This document shows positions 1 through 8,273 of a stretch of 64,000 bases of DNA, one piece after another. A program made the position numbers and the translations under genes. Origin of the DNA: Halonotius roseus. Its GTDB lineage: Archaea; Halobacteriota; Halobacteria; Halobacteriales; Haloferacaceae. The stretch covers positions 186,001-250,000 of the forward strand of contig NZ_SESI01000003.1 of NCBI RefSeq assembly GCF_006861655.1. Reading direction: 5' to 3'. The stretch's first letter is position 1; each line of letters starts with the position of its first letter. The notes under the pieces are model-generated. The model ran no database searches and was not told where the DNA came from. It worked only from the letters and a program-made list of their open reading frames with translations.

Positions 1-78
1 GGATTGAACGACAGGGTACAAATCTCTAGTGGATTTACTCGGTGGAAACACAGAGAAGGAACCTTGCTCAGTTGACAT

Positions 79-1236
79 CTACGCCGGCAACCGGCCGGCG
101 CGTTCGAGTCCGCCGAGTACAACGACCGTCGCAACAAGCACGAGTGCCGCGGCGGTGAACACTGTCTCGTAGGCGAATCCGACTTCAATCAACTCACCGA
201 CAACCGAGGAGCCACCCGATTGGGACAGCATCCAGACGGAGCTGAAAACGGCGTACGCGCTCCCGCGAGCCGAGTCCGGCAGCGCGGTCAGAATGTAGGC
301 GTCGGTCGCCGGGAACAGCGCGTGGATGACAAAGCCGATCAGCGCGGAGCTGATCGCTAAGGCGACGAGCCCGTCGAAGGCGACGACCAACAGCAGACAG
401 CCGGCGAAGGAGGCGACGATGCCGAGCAACAGCGGCACCGACGGGAGGTCGTCGGCCAACTCGCCGGCGACGAAGAAGGCGGGGACGCCCGCGGCGAAGA
501 CGATCGTCAGCATCGTCGAGGCCTCGTTCGGCGAGAGCCCGCGAGACTGCATGTAGAGCTCGTAAAAGTTGAACACGCCCTGCCAGACGAAGACGGCGAC
601 GCCGGCTAAGGCGAGGGCGGCGAGGATGATCCGCCACTCCGAGCGCGCGCCGGCCAGCAGCGACCGGTCGGCCGCCCCCGCCGCGGGCATCTCTGTCCGC
701 CGGGCGACAACCACGGTGGCGACGGTGACGACGGCGGTGCCGACGGCGATCGCCCACAGCGAGAGCCGCCAGTCGACCCACAGCGAGACGGCGACCAGCG
801 GCGCGGCCGCGACAGCCGCCACCTGGTTGGCCGCGCCGTGGATCCCCATCACGCGGCCGACGCGATCCGGAAACAGCTCGCTCAACAACGGGTTCGCCGC
901 GACGAAGTAGACGCCGGATGCGGTGCCCATGAAGAACGCACCGATCATCAGTTGGCGGACGGTCACCGCCGCGCCGGCAGCGGCGGCCGACAGCGCGAGG
1001 ATCGTCCCCGAGACGATGACGAGGTAGTGGCGTGGGACTTTGGTGAGCAGCCAGCCCGCCGGCAGTCGGAGTGACGCGCTGCCGACCCACGCGAGCGTGA
1101 CGATGAGGCCGGCGGTCGCCTCGCCGATGCCAAACTCGGCGATGAACACGTCCAGCAGCGGCGCGAAGATGATCCTGGCGAGGTTGAGGAAGAAGACGAG
1201 CCCACACAGCGAGCCAAAGAGGCGTCGGCGACTCAC
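79..1236 (-). CDS. MFS transporter
   Basis: The 385-residue protein is hydrophobic throughout, with about 12 predicted membrane helices. The N-terminal half carries a conserved loop like MFS motif A after the second helix (LPAGWLLTKVPRHYL, about residues 57-71). Length and layout fit a bacterial/archaeal major facilitator. The substrate cannot be read from the sequence. It stands alone, with its 3' end close to the window edge and 94 bp separating its start from the next gene. ATG start taken at the SRRRLF N-terminus, which leaves a short basic cytoplasmic tail before helix 1. A second MFS gene at 40783-41970 belongs to the same superfamily but is not a close copy. Confidence 0.85.
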   Translation of the reverse strand: MSRRRLFGSLCGLVFFLNLARIIFAPLLDVFIAEFGIGEATAGLIVTLAWVGSASLRLPAGWLLTKVPRHYLVIVSGTILALSAAAAGAAVTVRQLMIGAFFMGTASGVYFVAANPLLSELFPDRVGRVMGIHGAANQVAAVAAAPLVAVSLWVDWRLSLWAIAVGTAVVTVATVVVARRTEMPAAGAADRSLLAGARSEWRIILAALALAGVAVFVWQGVFNFYELYMQSRGLSPNEASTMLTIVFAAGVPAFFVAGELADDLPSVPLLLGIVASFAGCLLLVVAFDGLVALAISSALIGFVIHALFPATDAYILTALPDSARGSAYAVFSSVWMLSQSGGSSVVGELIEVGFAYETVFTAAALVLVATVVVLGGLERAGRLPA

Positions 1237-1330
1237 AGCTAGGCTTTGCTCGTGAGGGTTTCAAGCGTTCCGAACTCCGGATTCGTCATCGCAGCGACCA
1301 GTCGGAATTTCGACGCAGAGATAGCTGCTG

Positions 1331-1672
1331 TCAGCCTTCAGTCGGCGGTTCGAGATATGTCTCTACCGCGGCAACAACGCGCTGGACGAACGATTCGGTG
1401 AGTCGGCCCTGTCGGCGGACGAGTGCGGCGTGTTTCGGCGAGGCCACTGTCCACGGTGAGGCGTAGCTCTGTCGCGGCATTCCGCCCTCAACCCAGTCGG
1501 CGTCGTCGATTGAAATACCCGCATCGTGTGCTGTCGTCGTCAACGTGACCGTCATATACTCCTCGTCGCAAAACGGGTGGCGGTCGTTGTTCAGGATGAG
1601 CCACGGTCGAGGGTTTTCGACTGACTTGAATGGATCTGGGCCCCAGACAACATCGCCACGCCGGTAGCTCAT
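1331..1672 (-). CDS. MazF/PemK-like toxin, growth inhibitor
   Basis: The 113-residue protein begins YRRGDVVWG and continues with a PRPWLILNNDRHPF segment and a TVTLTTTAHD strand, the usual opening of MazF/PemK-type endoribonuclease toxins (an SH3-like barrel that cleaves mRNA). I chose the ATG at 1672 rather than an upstream in-frame start because it forms an ATGA overlap with the stop of the upstream winged-helix gene and gives the family-typical N-terminus. The two genes are therefore translationally coupled, as expected for a toxin and its antidote. The family match is good. RNase activity and target are inferred. Confidence 0.75.
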   Translation of the reverse strand: MSYRRGDVVWGPDPFKSVENPRPWLILNNDRHPFCDEEYMTVTLTTTAHDAGISIDDADWVEGGMPRQSYASPWTVASPKHAALVRRQGRLTESFVQRVVAAVETYLEPPTEG

Positions 1673-2025
1673 CCAAGATCCTCCTCGACAGCGTGTTCCA
1701 ACCACTCGTCCATCTTCTCGGGCCCGAAACGGTCGTTCGCGGTTTGCGTACTCTGGGCGAAGCTGGTGTAGGCCGCCACATCGTCGGCCTCACCCAGTGC
1801 CCAGTAGGTGCCCCGGTGTCGAACGAGCCCACGATCTTCGAGCCGCGAGAGCACGACACTGATACTCCCGGTTTTGACTCCAGTCGCCTCGCGAATCTCA
1901 CTTTGCGTGAACGCTTTGTCGGGATGGACAGCGAGAAATTCCATGACACGGTCAGCGTTGGTCTCGCCGTCGTGCTGGAGGCGGTCATCGGGTGCTGATT
2001 CGAACGTCTCGATGTCGATTGGCAT
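1669..2025 (-). CDS. Winged-helix protein, putative antitoxin of the MazF-like toxin
   Basis: This is a 118-residue acidic protein. Residues 20-75 form a MarR-like winged helix: a helix-turn-helix around FTQSEIREATGVKTGSISVV and a wing around RLEDRGLVRHRGTYWAL. It lies immediately upstream of the MazF-like toxin with a 4-nt ATGA overlap. That position fits a DNA-binding antitoxin that represses its own operon, although it is not of the AbrB or RHH type usual for MazE. The ATG at 2025 is chosen over longer readings because upstream codons run into an intergenic region shared with divergent gltX. Pairing as an antitoxin is inferred from context only. Confidence 0.7.
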   Translation of the reverse strand: MPIDIETFESAPDDRLQHDGETNADRVMEFLAVHPDKAFTQSEIREATGVKTGSISVVLSRLEDRGLVRHRGTYWALGEADDVAAYTSFAQSTQTANDRFGPEKMDEWLEHAVEEDLG

Positions 2026-2146
2026 ATGTATTTCTTTGTCGTTTTGTGTATTAGCTGTATTGGATGCGTGGTAGCTGTTCGCGGATCGCCACAGCCCGCC
2101 GTTCGATCCACGCCGCTTTTGACGAGTCACGCGAAACCAACGCTCA

Positions 2147-3868
2147 ATGGATGACGAACTCCGCGAGCGCGTGAAACAGGAAGCCGAGAAACACGCCCTG
2201 TTCAACGCACTCAAACACGACAGCGATCCCGACGTGGGCGCGATCATGGGTCCGCTCATGGGCGAGAATCCCGATTTCCGGCCCCACGGCGACGAGATCC
2301 CGGGCGTCGTCGGCCAGGTCGTCGGCAAGATCGGCCAACTCGACCGCGAGGCCCGCCGCGAACGGCTCGCCGAACTCGATCCCGATCTTGTCGACGAACT
2401 CGACGCCGACGACGAGGGCGACGAGCACACGCTGCCCGACCTGCCGAACGTCGACGACTACGAGCCGATCCGCTTGCGCGCCGCGCCGAACCCCAACGGC
2501 CCGTGGCATCTCGGCCACGCCCGCATGCCCGCGGTCATCGGCACCTACTGCGACCGCTACGACGGCGAGTTCGTCGTCAGATTCGACGACACCGACCCCG
2601 AGACCAAGCGACCGGATCTCTCCGCCTACGACGCGATCCTCGACGATATCGCCTATCTCGGGTTCGAGCCCGACGAGGTGCTGCGGGCCTCCGACCGCGT
2701 CGAGACCTACTACGAGTACGCCCGCGAGCTGATCGAGATGGGTGGGGCCTACACCTGCGATCTGCCGGCCGAGGAGTTCTCGGAGCTCAAACGCGAAGGG
2801 ACGCCCTCGCCGAACCGCGACAAAGACGTTGACACCGTCGCCGAGGAGTTCGAAGCCATGGTTGACGGCGAGTACAGCGCGGGCGAGATGGTGCTCCGCG
2901 TGAAAACCGATATCGAACACAAAAATCCCGCGCTGCGTGACTGGGTCGCCTTCCGCATGATCGACACGCCGCATCCACGCGAGGAGGCCGACGAGTACCG
3001 CTGCTGGCCGATGCTCGATTTCCAGTCCGGCATCGACGACCACCTGACCGGCATCACCCATATCATCCGCGGCATCGACCTCCAGGACTCCGCCAAGCGG
3101 CAGCAGTTCGTCTACGACTACTTCGACTGGGAGTACCCCGAAGTGCTCCACTGGGGCCACGTCCAGATCGATGCCTACGATATCGACATCTCGACCTCAA
3201 CAATCAAGGAACTCATCGACGCCGGCGAGCTTGACGGTTGGGACGATCCACGCGCGCCCACCCTCCAATCGATCCGTCGCCGCGGCATCCGCGGGGAGGC
3301 GGTCGTCGAATCGATGATCGGCCTCGGCATGTCGACCTCGGATGTCGATCTCGCCATGTCGTCGATCTACGCCAACAACCGCGATCTCGTCGACGAGGAT
3401 GCCAACCGCTACTTCTGCGTCCGCGACGGCCAACAGGTGCCAGTTGTCGGCGACGAGAAACCCACTGCCGGCAGCCCGCCGCTACATCCGAACCACGAGG
3501 ATCGCGGCCGCCGGGAGATCCCCGTCGACGACGCGGTACTCATCGAACCGGACGACCTACCGAGCGACGGCGAGCGAATCTGGCTGAAAGGTTACGGTTG
3601 CGTCCGGTACGACAACGGCGAGTTCGTCGTCACCGGCGACGATATCGACGCTGTCCGGGAAGGGGGCGTCGACGTGATCCACTGGGTACCGGCCGACGAT
3701 ACCGTCTCGGTCACGATGCGAACGCCTGACGGCGACGTGACGGGCGAAGCCGAACCGGCCTTTGTCGACACCGCGGTCGACGAGATGATCCAGTTCGAAC
3801 GGATCGGCTTCGTTCGTGTCGACGCCCACGCTCCCGACCGATCGGTTGTCTACTACGCTCACGACTGA
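2147..3868 (+). CDS. gltX: Glutamate--tRNA ligase (archaeal type)
   Basis: The 573-residue class I aminoacyl-tRNA synthetase of the archaeal/eukaryotic GluRS-GlnRS branch charges tRNA-Glu. In archaea it also misacylates tRNA-Gln for later transamidation. An N-terminal extension of about 105 residues precedes the Rossmann domain. The HIGH signature appears as HLGH (residues 121-124, after PNPNGPW). The KMSKS loop is STSTIK near residues 349-354, the degenerate form typical of this branch. The C-terminal third is the beta-barrel anticodon-binding region. The gene is transcribed divergently from the toxin operon, with about 120 bp between starts. Confidence 0.96.
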   Translation: MDDELRERVKQEAEKHALFNALKHDSDPDVGAIMGPLMGENPDFRPHGDEIPGVVGQVVGKIGQLDREARRERLAELDPDLVDELDADDEGDEHTLPDLPNVDDYEPIRLRAAPNPNGPWHLGHARMPAVIGTYCDRYDGEFVVRFDDTDPETKRPDLSAYDAILDDIAYLGFEPDEVLRASDRVETYYEYARELIEMGGAYTCDLPAEEFSELKREGTPSPNRDKDVDTVAEEFEAMVDGEYSAGEMVLRVKTDIEHKNPALRDWVAFRMIDTPHPREEADEYRCWPMLDFQSGIDDHLTGITHIIRGIDLQDSAKRQQFVYDYFDWEYPEVLHWGHVQIDAYDIDISTSTIKELIDAGELDGWDDPRAPTLQSIRRRGIRGEAVVESMIGLGMSTSDVDLAMSSIYANNRDLVDEDANRYFCVRDGQQVPVVGDEKPTAGSPPLHPNHEDRGRREIPVDDAVLIEPDDLPSDGERIWLKGYGCVRYDNGEFVVTGDDIDAVREGGVDVIHWVPADDTVSVTMRTPDGDVTGEAEPAFVDTAVDEMIQFERIGFVRVDAHAPDRSVVYYAHD

Positions 3869-3876
3869 GGCGGCGA

Positions 3877-4137
3877 CTACAGCGTCAGCGTGTAGAGCTG
3901 CTTTCTGGCATCCCGGAAGGACACGCGGGAGTCGACAGCATCGACATCCTCCAGTCGGCTCACAGCCTGCCGAACCGTTCGCGTCGAGAGCAGTGTCGCC
4001 TCGGCAAGCTCGGTCTGGGTGAGTTGCTCGTGGCGATCCAGCTCCTTGGCGACGAGCTTCGCGCTCGGCGGCAACTCGCGGACGGGCTCCCAGCGATCAG
4101 ACGATTCCTGTGTGCTCGCAGCGATAGTGGCACTCAT
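3877..4137 (-). CDS. Small winged-helix DNA-binding protein
   Basis: The 86-residue protein is almost entirely one winged helix. A helical segment (PPSAKLVAKELDRHEQ) is followed by a helix-turn-helix (LTQTELAEATLLSTRTVRQAV) and a wing (SRLEDVDAVDSRVSF), matching small MarR/TrmB-like haloarchaeal regulators. It is convergent with gltX, with 8 bp between the stops. It is divergent from the thioredoxin-fold gene at 4195, leaving a 57-bp shared promoter region that makes that gene a plausible target. No ligand or sensor domain is visible. Confidence 0.8.
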   Translation of the reverse strand: MSATIAASTQESSDRWEPVRELPPSAKLVAKELDRHEQLTQTELAEATLLSTRTVRQAVSRLEDVDAVDSRVSFRDARKQLYTLTL

Positions 4138-4194
4138 CGGTAGTTGTCGGTAGTCGATTCTCTGTGATAATACTTTCTACATAGAATATAACTT

Positions 4195-4836
4195 ATGAGC
4201 ATAACGGCTGCGGAGCCACGACCTGACGCCAGTGCCGAAACGGATTTGCTCGTGGCACCCTCAGTTGCCGATATGACGCTCAAGGAGTCTGACTCCGAAC
4301 TAGATCGTGGCGACACCGCCCCCGATTTCGAGCTTCGTGGCACCGACGGCGAACACTACAGCCCAGCCGATTTCGCCGACAACGACGCCCTCCTCATCGT
4401 CTTCACCTGTAACCACTGTCCGTACGCCCAAGCGAAATTCGACCACCTCAACGAACTCAGCGACGCGTTCGACGACGCCGCAGTCGTCGGCATCAACCCC
4501 AACGCGAACACGGAGTACCCCGATGACTCCTATGAGAACATGGTCGAACTCGTCGCCGACGAGACGATCGATTATGATGCCTACCTCTACGACGAAACCC
4601 AGAACGTCGCCCGTGAGTACGGCGCGGTCTGTACGCCCGACCCCTTCCTCTTCCGCCGCGTCGACGACGAGTGGGTGTTGGCGTATCACGGTCGGCTGGA
4701 TGATGCGCTCGATCCCGACTCGGAGCCGACCGAGTTCTACGTCGAGGAGGCCATCGAGTCGATTCTCGCCGGCGAGGAGATCGAGCATCCGGATCGACCC
4801 TCCCGCGGCTGTTCGATCAAGTGGCGGGAAGAATAA
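4195..4836 (+). CDS. Thioredoxin-fold / AhpC-TSA-like protein
   Basis: The protein is peroxiredoxin/thioredoxin-like. After an opening DRGDTAPDFEL segment it has a CNHCPYAQAK active site, a CxxC pair in the position of the redox-active cysteines, and later a cis-proline-like TPDPFLF segment. This family is a putative thiol-disulfide oxidoreductase or peroxidase of the cytoplasm. The ATG at 4195 sits about 30 bp after an AT-rich TATA-like stretch (4165-4175), which would give a leaderless mRNA. The ATG at 4273 (MTLKESDSELDRGD) matches where conservation seems to begin and would give 187 residues, so the start is uncertain. Confidence 0.85.
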   Translation: MSITAAEPRPDASAETDLLVAPSVADMTLKESDSELDRGDTAPDFELRGTDGEHYSPADFADNDALLIVFTCNHCPYAQAKFDHLNELSDAFDDAAVVGINPNANTEYPDDSYENMVELVADETIDYDAYLYDETQNVAREYGAVCTPDPFLFRRVDDEWVLAYHGRLDDALDPDSEPTEFYVEEAIESILAGEEIEHPDRPSRGCSIKWREE

Positions 4837-4852
4837 CTACGCGGCGTCGTCG

Positions 4853-5296
4853 TTACTCATCAGCGTCGCCGCCAGCCAGCTCGATCGCTTCGCGGGCGTT
4901 CGCCACTGCTTTCTCGTGTTTGGCTGGATAGGCTTCAACTTTCGCGCGCAGGGTGATCCCCTCGCCCAACCGAACGAGGCCGTTGAACGCGGCCTGTTTG
5001 TCGAGCCGGAGGAAAAACGAGCAGTTGTCGTCGACGCGGTCGTCGAGTTCCTCAAGCACACGGTCGATGGCGTCGAGTTCGGCCAACCGATCGAGGACGA
5101 CCCGCATCCCGTCGGCACTCTCGACGCGCGCCGAGAGGACGACGATCCGGTCGCCGTGGTGGCCCGTGTTCGTGACGCGATCGATCTCGAACTCTTCGGC
5201 CAGAAAGTGCCGCAGGGCGTCCTCGACCCGCTTTTCATCCTCGGTCGCATAACAAAACGTCCGCAGATCGATATAGTGAAACGGGACTCGGGGCAT
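4853..5296 (-). CDS. Archaeal exosome-associated RNA-binding protein (DUF54 type)
   Basis: A 147-residue protein that begins PRVPFHYIDLRTFCYATEDE and contains the GHHGDRIVVLSARV segment. This pattern belongs to the archaeal RNA-binding family annotated as a predicted exosome subunit (COG1325-like). It is probably a cytoplasmic RNA-binding protein tied to RNA processing or the exosome. The start at 5296 gives the family N-terminus. A longer reading back to 5350 is in frame but adds a Cys/Arg-rich stretch that does not look native. It converges on the thioredoxin-fold gene with a 16-bp gap. Confidence 0.8.
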   Translation of the reverse strand: MPRVPFHYIDLRTFCYATEDEKRVEDALRHFLAEEFEIDRVTNTGHHGDRIVVLSARVESADGMRVVLDRLAELDAIDRVLEELDDRVDDNCSFFLRLDKQAAFNGLVRLGEGITLRAKVEAYPAKHEKAVANAREAIELAGGDADE

Positions 5297-5421
5297 GGCG
5301 GCCCTTCGAGAGCGGCCCGAAAAAGGGCACTCATCCGGCGCGAGGAACAACTTTGTTCGAGCAAAAGAGGGATCCAGTAGTCCACAACAGTTATTGTCTC
5401 GTTAAACGTTACATGTAATGT

Positions 5422-6102
5422 ATGGCGAGACAAATGCAGAGTGGTGATCGATCTGATCAAGCGACGATTGGATTACCGATTCCACCCCCAGAACCCGACC
5501 TCTTCCGACATGGTGCCACGACAGACGTGCTCAGGGTGCTCGTCGATAATCCATACAAGCAGTTCACGGTTCGTGAACTCGGGCGACTCACCGACAACGC
5601 CGCACAGTCAGTCAAGCGGGCTGTCGATGTCTTGGAACCGAACGGGCTCATTGTAGCGACGCCCGAGGGAAATCGCCGACTCATCAGTATCAACCGTACC
5701 AGAGTATCGATTCCTGATGATCCGATCCTCCGAATCCCACAACCGGAGTTTCAGCAGCCCGTCCGGACGGCAATCAAGCAACTGCAGGCCGAAATCGAAT
5801 CGACCGCCGGTATGCTCCTGTTCGGCAGCGTCGCTCACGGGGACGCCGACCGACAAAGCGACATCGACCTGTGGATGCTTGCGACGGAGCGCGGCGTCCA
5901 ACACACGGCGAACGAGATTGCGAAAGAACTTGGACAACAGCAGTTCGATGGCGACCGATACGAGTTCCAGATTCTCGTTGAAACACCCGACTCAGCCCGG
6001 TCGCAAGCCGACCGTCTCAGAGACATCTTTACTGACGCCATCACGCTCGTCGAGAACGAGGAACTCACATCATTGAAACAGGAGGTGTTGAACAGTGGCT
6101 GA
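5422..6102 (+). CDS. Winged-helix plus nucleotidyltransferase (MNT) protein
   Basis: A 226-residue two-domain protein. Residues 30-90 form a winged helix (YKQFTVRELGRLTDNAAQSV), and residues 110-225 form a minimal nucleotidyltransferase. The MNT signature is intact: GSVAHGDADRQSDIDLWML contains the GS motif and the metal-binding DxD (SDIDL). It overlaps the HEPN gene that follows by 8 nt. Together they form a MNT/HEPN module. In characterised MntA-HepT pairs the nucleotidyltransferase AMPylates the HEPN RNase and so neutralises it. Here the extra winged helix suggests that it also autoregulates its operon. Antitoxin function is inferred from the family. Confidence 0.88.
   Translation: MARQMQSGDRSDQATIGLPIPPPEPDLFRHGATTDVLRVLVDNPYKQFTVRELGRLTDNAAQSVKRAVDVLEPNGLIVATPEGNRRLISINRTRVSIPDDPILRIPQPEFQQPVRTAIKQLQAEIESTAGMLLFGSVAHGDADRQSDIDLWMLATERGVQHTANEIAKELGQQQFDGDRYEFQILVETPDSARSQADRLRDIFTDAITLVENEELTSLKQEVLNSG
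6081..6087 (+). promoter_or_regulatory. Shine-Dalgarno site for the HEPN gene
   Basis: GGAGGTG lies 7 nt before the GTG start at 6095, inside the end of the MNT gene. It complements the anti-SD end of haloarchaeal 16S rRNA. It supports the GTG start and independent translation of the second gene in the pair. Confidence 0.7.
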
Positions 6103-6610
6103 TGAACCGACGCGGCTCACGGAAGCCCTCGCACGGACGGAAGACGCATTTGACGGGCAGTTCGGTCGTCCCGAGTACGAAGATGGACTCGATCCGGATA
6201 GCCACAGTCCTGCCGTACTCCAACTCCGAAAGGCATGCCGCCTGCTTGACGCCTGTCGGCTCCTTCGTGAACACGATGGCTATCATACGAGCGTCATCGA
6301 GATGTCGTTTGCAGCCATCGAGCGAACGCTTGAGTTCTACGCGCTGACAGGCTCAAACGACACGATTGATGACTTCCGTGAGGGCCATACTCGTGCGTAT
6401 GATCGGGCCGCCGATCTCAACGTAATCACTGATTCGACAGCACGTCGGCTGAAACAACTCTATCGCAACAACCGGGCGGCCGCGTACTATCGCACGACAG
6501 TCGCGGCTGCACAGCAGGCGACAGCCCTGTTCGAACTGGCAGTCGAGCTCCACGAATATGTCCAGCACTTCGCGCAAGCCACCCACGAATGTCACTGCGA
6601 CCGACAGTAG
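6095..6610 (+). CDS. HEPN-domain protein, partner of the MNT protein
   Basis: A 171-residue, all-helical, HEPN-like protein that starts with GTG at 6095 and is preceded by a strong SD inside the MNT gene. The segment around residues 60-75 (SVIEMSFAAIERTLEFYAL) and the region LKQLYRNNRAAAYYRTTVA align with HEPN helices. The canonical RNase motif Rx4-6H is not intact: RNN is followed by RAAAYYR, with tyrosine where histidine would be expected. Either this subfamily uses another residue or the nuclease is inactive. The C-terminal HECHCD stretch is His/Cys-rich. It is translationally coupled to the MNT gene as a putative toxin-antitoxin pair. Confidence 0.8.
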   Translation: MADEPTRLTEALARTEDAFDGQFGRPEYEDGLDPDSHSPAVLQLRKACRLLDACRLLREHDGYHTSVIEMSFAAIERTLEFYALTGSNDTIDDFREGHTRAYDRAADLNVITDSTARRLKQLYRNNRAAAYYRTTVAAAQQATALFELAVELHEYVQHFAQATHECHCDRQ

Positions 6611-6657
6611 ATCCGCGCGGCTAGCTGCGTTGTGGCTCTCCCGCCGCAATACCGGGC

Positions 6658-6665
6658 TAAATATA
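6658..6665 (+). promoter_or_regulatory. TATA element of the nop5-fibrillarin operon
   Basis: TAAATATA ends 24 bp before the nop5 ATG at 6690, in otherwise GC-rich DNA. This spacing implies a leaderless transcript, the usual haloarchaeal arrangement. Confidence 0.65.
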
Positions 6666-6689
6666 CGAATCCCTGCGTTCGTATGAGAT

Positions 6690-7580
6690 ATGACTCCCAA
6701 CGCCGCTGATTCAGGGTGGTTTGAATCAGTTGACAGCGGTGATCTCGCCGGCGCGGCCGACGCTATCAGGCGGGGCTCCGCCGACGCTCCAGCGGATTGG
6801 CCTGCGCAAGCCGTCGAAGCGGGCGTCGCCGCCGACACCGATGATTACTACGCCCAACTCAGAACAGCCACCATCGACGCCGCCCGCGAGGCTGTCGCCG
6901 AACGCGAAGGAGCCGACGACCAGCAACTCCTCCATGCCGTCCGCGCGATGGACGACGCCACCCGAACGGCCAACGAACTCGCCGAACGCTGCACCGAGTG
7001 GGCGAACACCCAGTTCGACGACGTTGCCAGCGGCATCGACGGTGCGCGCGAAATCGCTACCTGCGAACCGGACGACCCAGTCCAAGAGCGGGTCGTCGCG
7101 CTAGCGACCCGTATCGACAACCTCGCAACCGAGGCCGACGAGCTACGGGGGTTCATCGAACGCTTGGCCCCGGAGGTCGCACCCAACCTCGCGGAGATGG
7201 CCGGCCCTGTGCTCGCGGCGCGGCTCATCTCGCTGGCCGGCGGCCTCGACTCGCTGGCGAAGAAACCCAGCGGCACCGTCCAGGTACTCGGCGCGGAGGA
7301 CGCGCTGTTCGCTCATCTGGCCGGCCGCGGCTCCTCGCCGAAACACGGGATCATCTACACCCACCCCTACGTCAACGGCACTCGCCCGGAAGATCGCGGC
7401 TCGGCGGCCCGCGCGCTGGCCGGCAAGCTGACGATCGCCGCCCGCATCGACCACTACAGCGGCGACTTCCGGCCGGGGATCCACGACGAACTCGACGACC
7501 GGATGGCGACGATCCGCGCGCGAGCGGACGATGGCGACGGTGGAGGCAACGTCGACGGCGACACGGAGGAAGAACAATGA
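6690..7580 (+). CDS. Nop5/Nop56-type C/D box RNP core protein
   Basis: The 296-residue scaffold protein of the archaeal C/D-box sRNP positions fibrillarin for 2'-O-methylation of rRNA and tRNA. Residues 90-165 form the coiled-coil region. The C-terminal NOP domain is clear in two blocks: AGPVLAARLISLAGGLDSLA, then HGIIYTHPYV with the NGTRPEDRGSAARALAGKL stretch that contacts L7Ae and the k-turn. An acidic D/G-rich tail of about 20 residues follows. Its stop overlaps the fibrillarin start (ATGA), giving the usual archaeal nop5-flpA operon. The N-terminal domain is short and divergent, as in other haloarchaea. Confidence 0.93.
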   Translation: MTPNAADSGWFESVDSGDLAGAADAIRRGSADAPADWPAQAVEAGVAADTDDYYAQLRTATIDAAREAVAEREGADDQQLLHAVRAMDDATRTANELAERCTEWANTQFDDVASGIDGAREIATCEPDDPVQERVVALATRIDNLATEADELRGFIERLAPEVAPNLAEMAGPVLAARLISLAGGLDSLAKKPSGTVQVLGAEDALFAHLAGRGSSPKHGIIYTHPYVNGTRPEDRGSAARALAGKLTIAARIDHYSGDFRPGIHDELDDRMATIRARADDGDGGGNVDGDTEEEQ

Positions 7581-8206
7581 CCAACCTCCCAGACGGCATC
7601 CAGCGACGTGAGTTCGACGGTCGACAGCGGCTGGCGACGCGCGGCCAGCCGGTTTACGGCGAACCGACCGACGGCGAGTGGCGGTGTTGGGACGCCGGCC
7701 GGTCGAAGCTCGGTGCGATGCTCGAAGCCGGGATGGAGATCGACCTTGTCGGCGGTGAGGGTGTTCTCTATCTCGGTGCGGCCAGCGGGACGACCGTCAG
7801 CCACGTCGCCGACTTCGCGGGGCCGACCTACGCCGTCGAGTTCGCGCCGCGCCCGATGGGCGACCTCCTTGACGTGGCCGAGGCTCGCAACAACCTCTTT
7901 CCGCTGCTGAAAGATGCCCGCAAGCCCGATACCTACAGCCACATCGTCGAGAGCGACCTCGACGTGCTCGTCCAGGATGTCGCCACCCGCGGGCAGGCGC
8001 GCGTCGCCGTCGACAACGCCCGCTTCCTCACCGACGACGGCCAGCTACTGCTGGCGATCAAGGCCCGCAGCGAGGATGTGACCGCCGACCCCGAGACCGT
8101 CTTTGATTCAGTTTGTGACGAATTGACCGAGGCCTACGAGATCATCGACCGCCAGCGGCTCGCTTCCCATGACGACCACCTCGGCGTCGTCGCCCGCAAA
8201 CGATAG
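7577..8206 (+). CDS. flpA: Fibrillarin-like rRNA/tRNA 2'-O-methyltransferase
   Basis: A 209-residue SAM-dependent methyltransferase and the catalytic subunit of C/D-box RNPs. It shows the fibrillarin motif I VLYLGAASGTTVSHVADF (SAM binding), then YAVEFAPRPMGDL and DVLVQDVATRGQA, and ends with DHLGVVARKR. The start is the ATG that overlaps the nop5 stop by 4 nt, so the two subunits are translationally coupled at 1:1. A much longer in-frame reading inside nop5 is a shadow. Length is slightly below the usual 225-230 residues of archaeal fibrillarins. Confidence 0.95.
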   Translation: MTNLPDGIQRREFDGRQRLATRGQPVYGEPTDGEWRCWDAGRSKLGAMLEAGMEIDLVGGEGVLYLGAASGTTVSHVADFAGPTYAVEFAPRPMGDLLDVAEARNNLFPLLKDARKPDTYSHIVESDLDVLVQDVATRGQARVAVDNARFLTDDGQLLLAIKARSEDVTADPETVFDSVCDELTEAYEIIDRQRLASHDDHLGVVARKR

Positions 8207-8273
8207 TCGTCGCCTTATCGAGAGCCACGTGCTGATTCGAGGGTGTTATCCCTGAGTAATCGGTACGCCGGAT

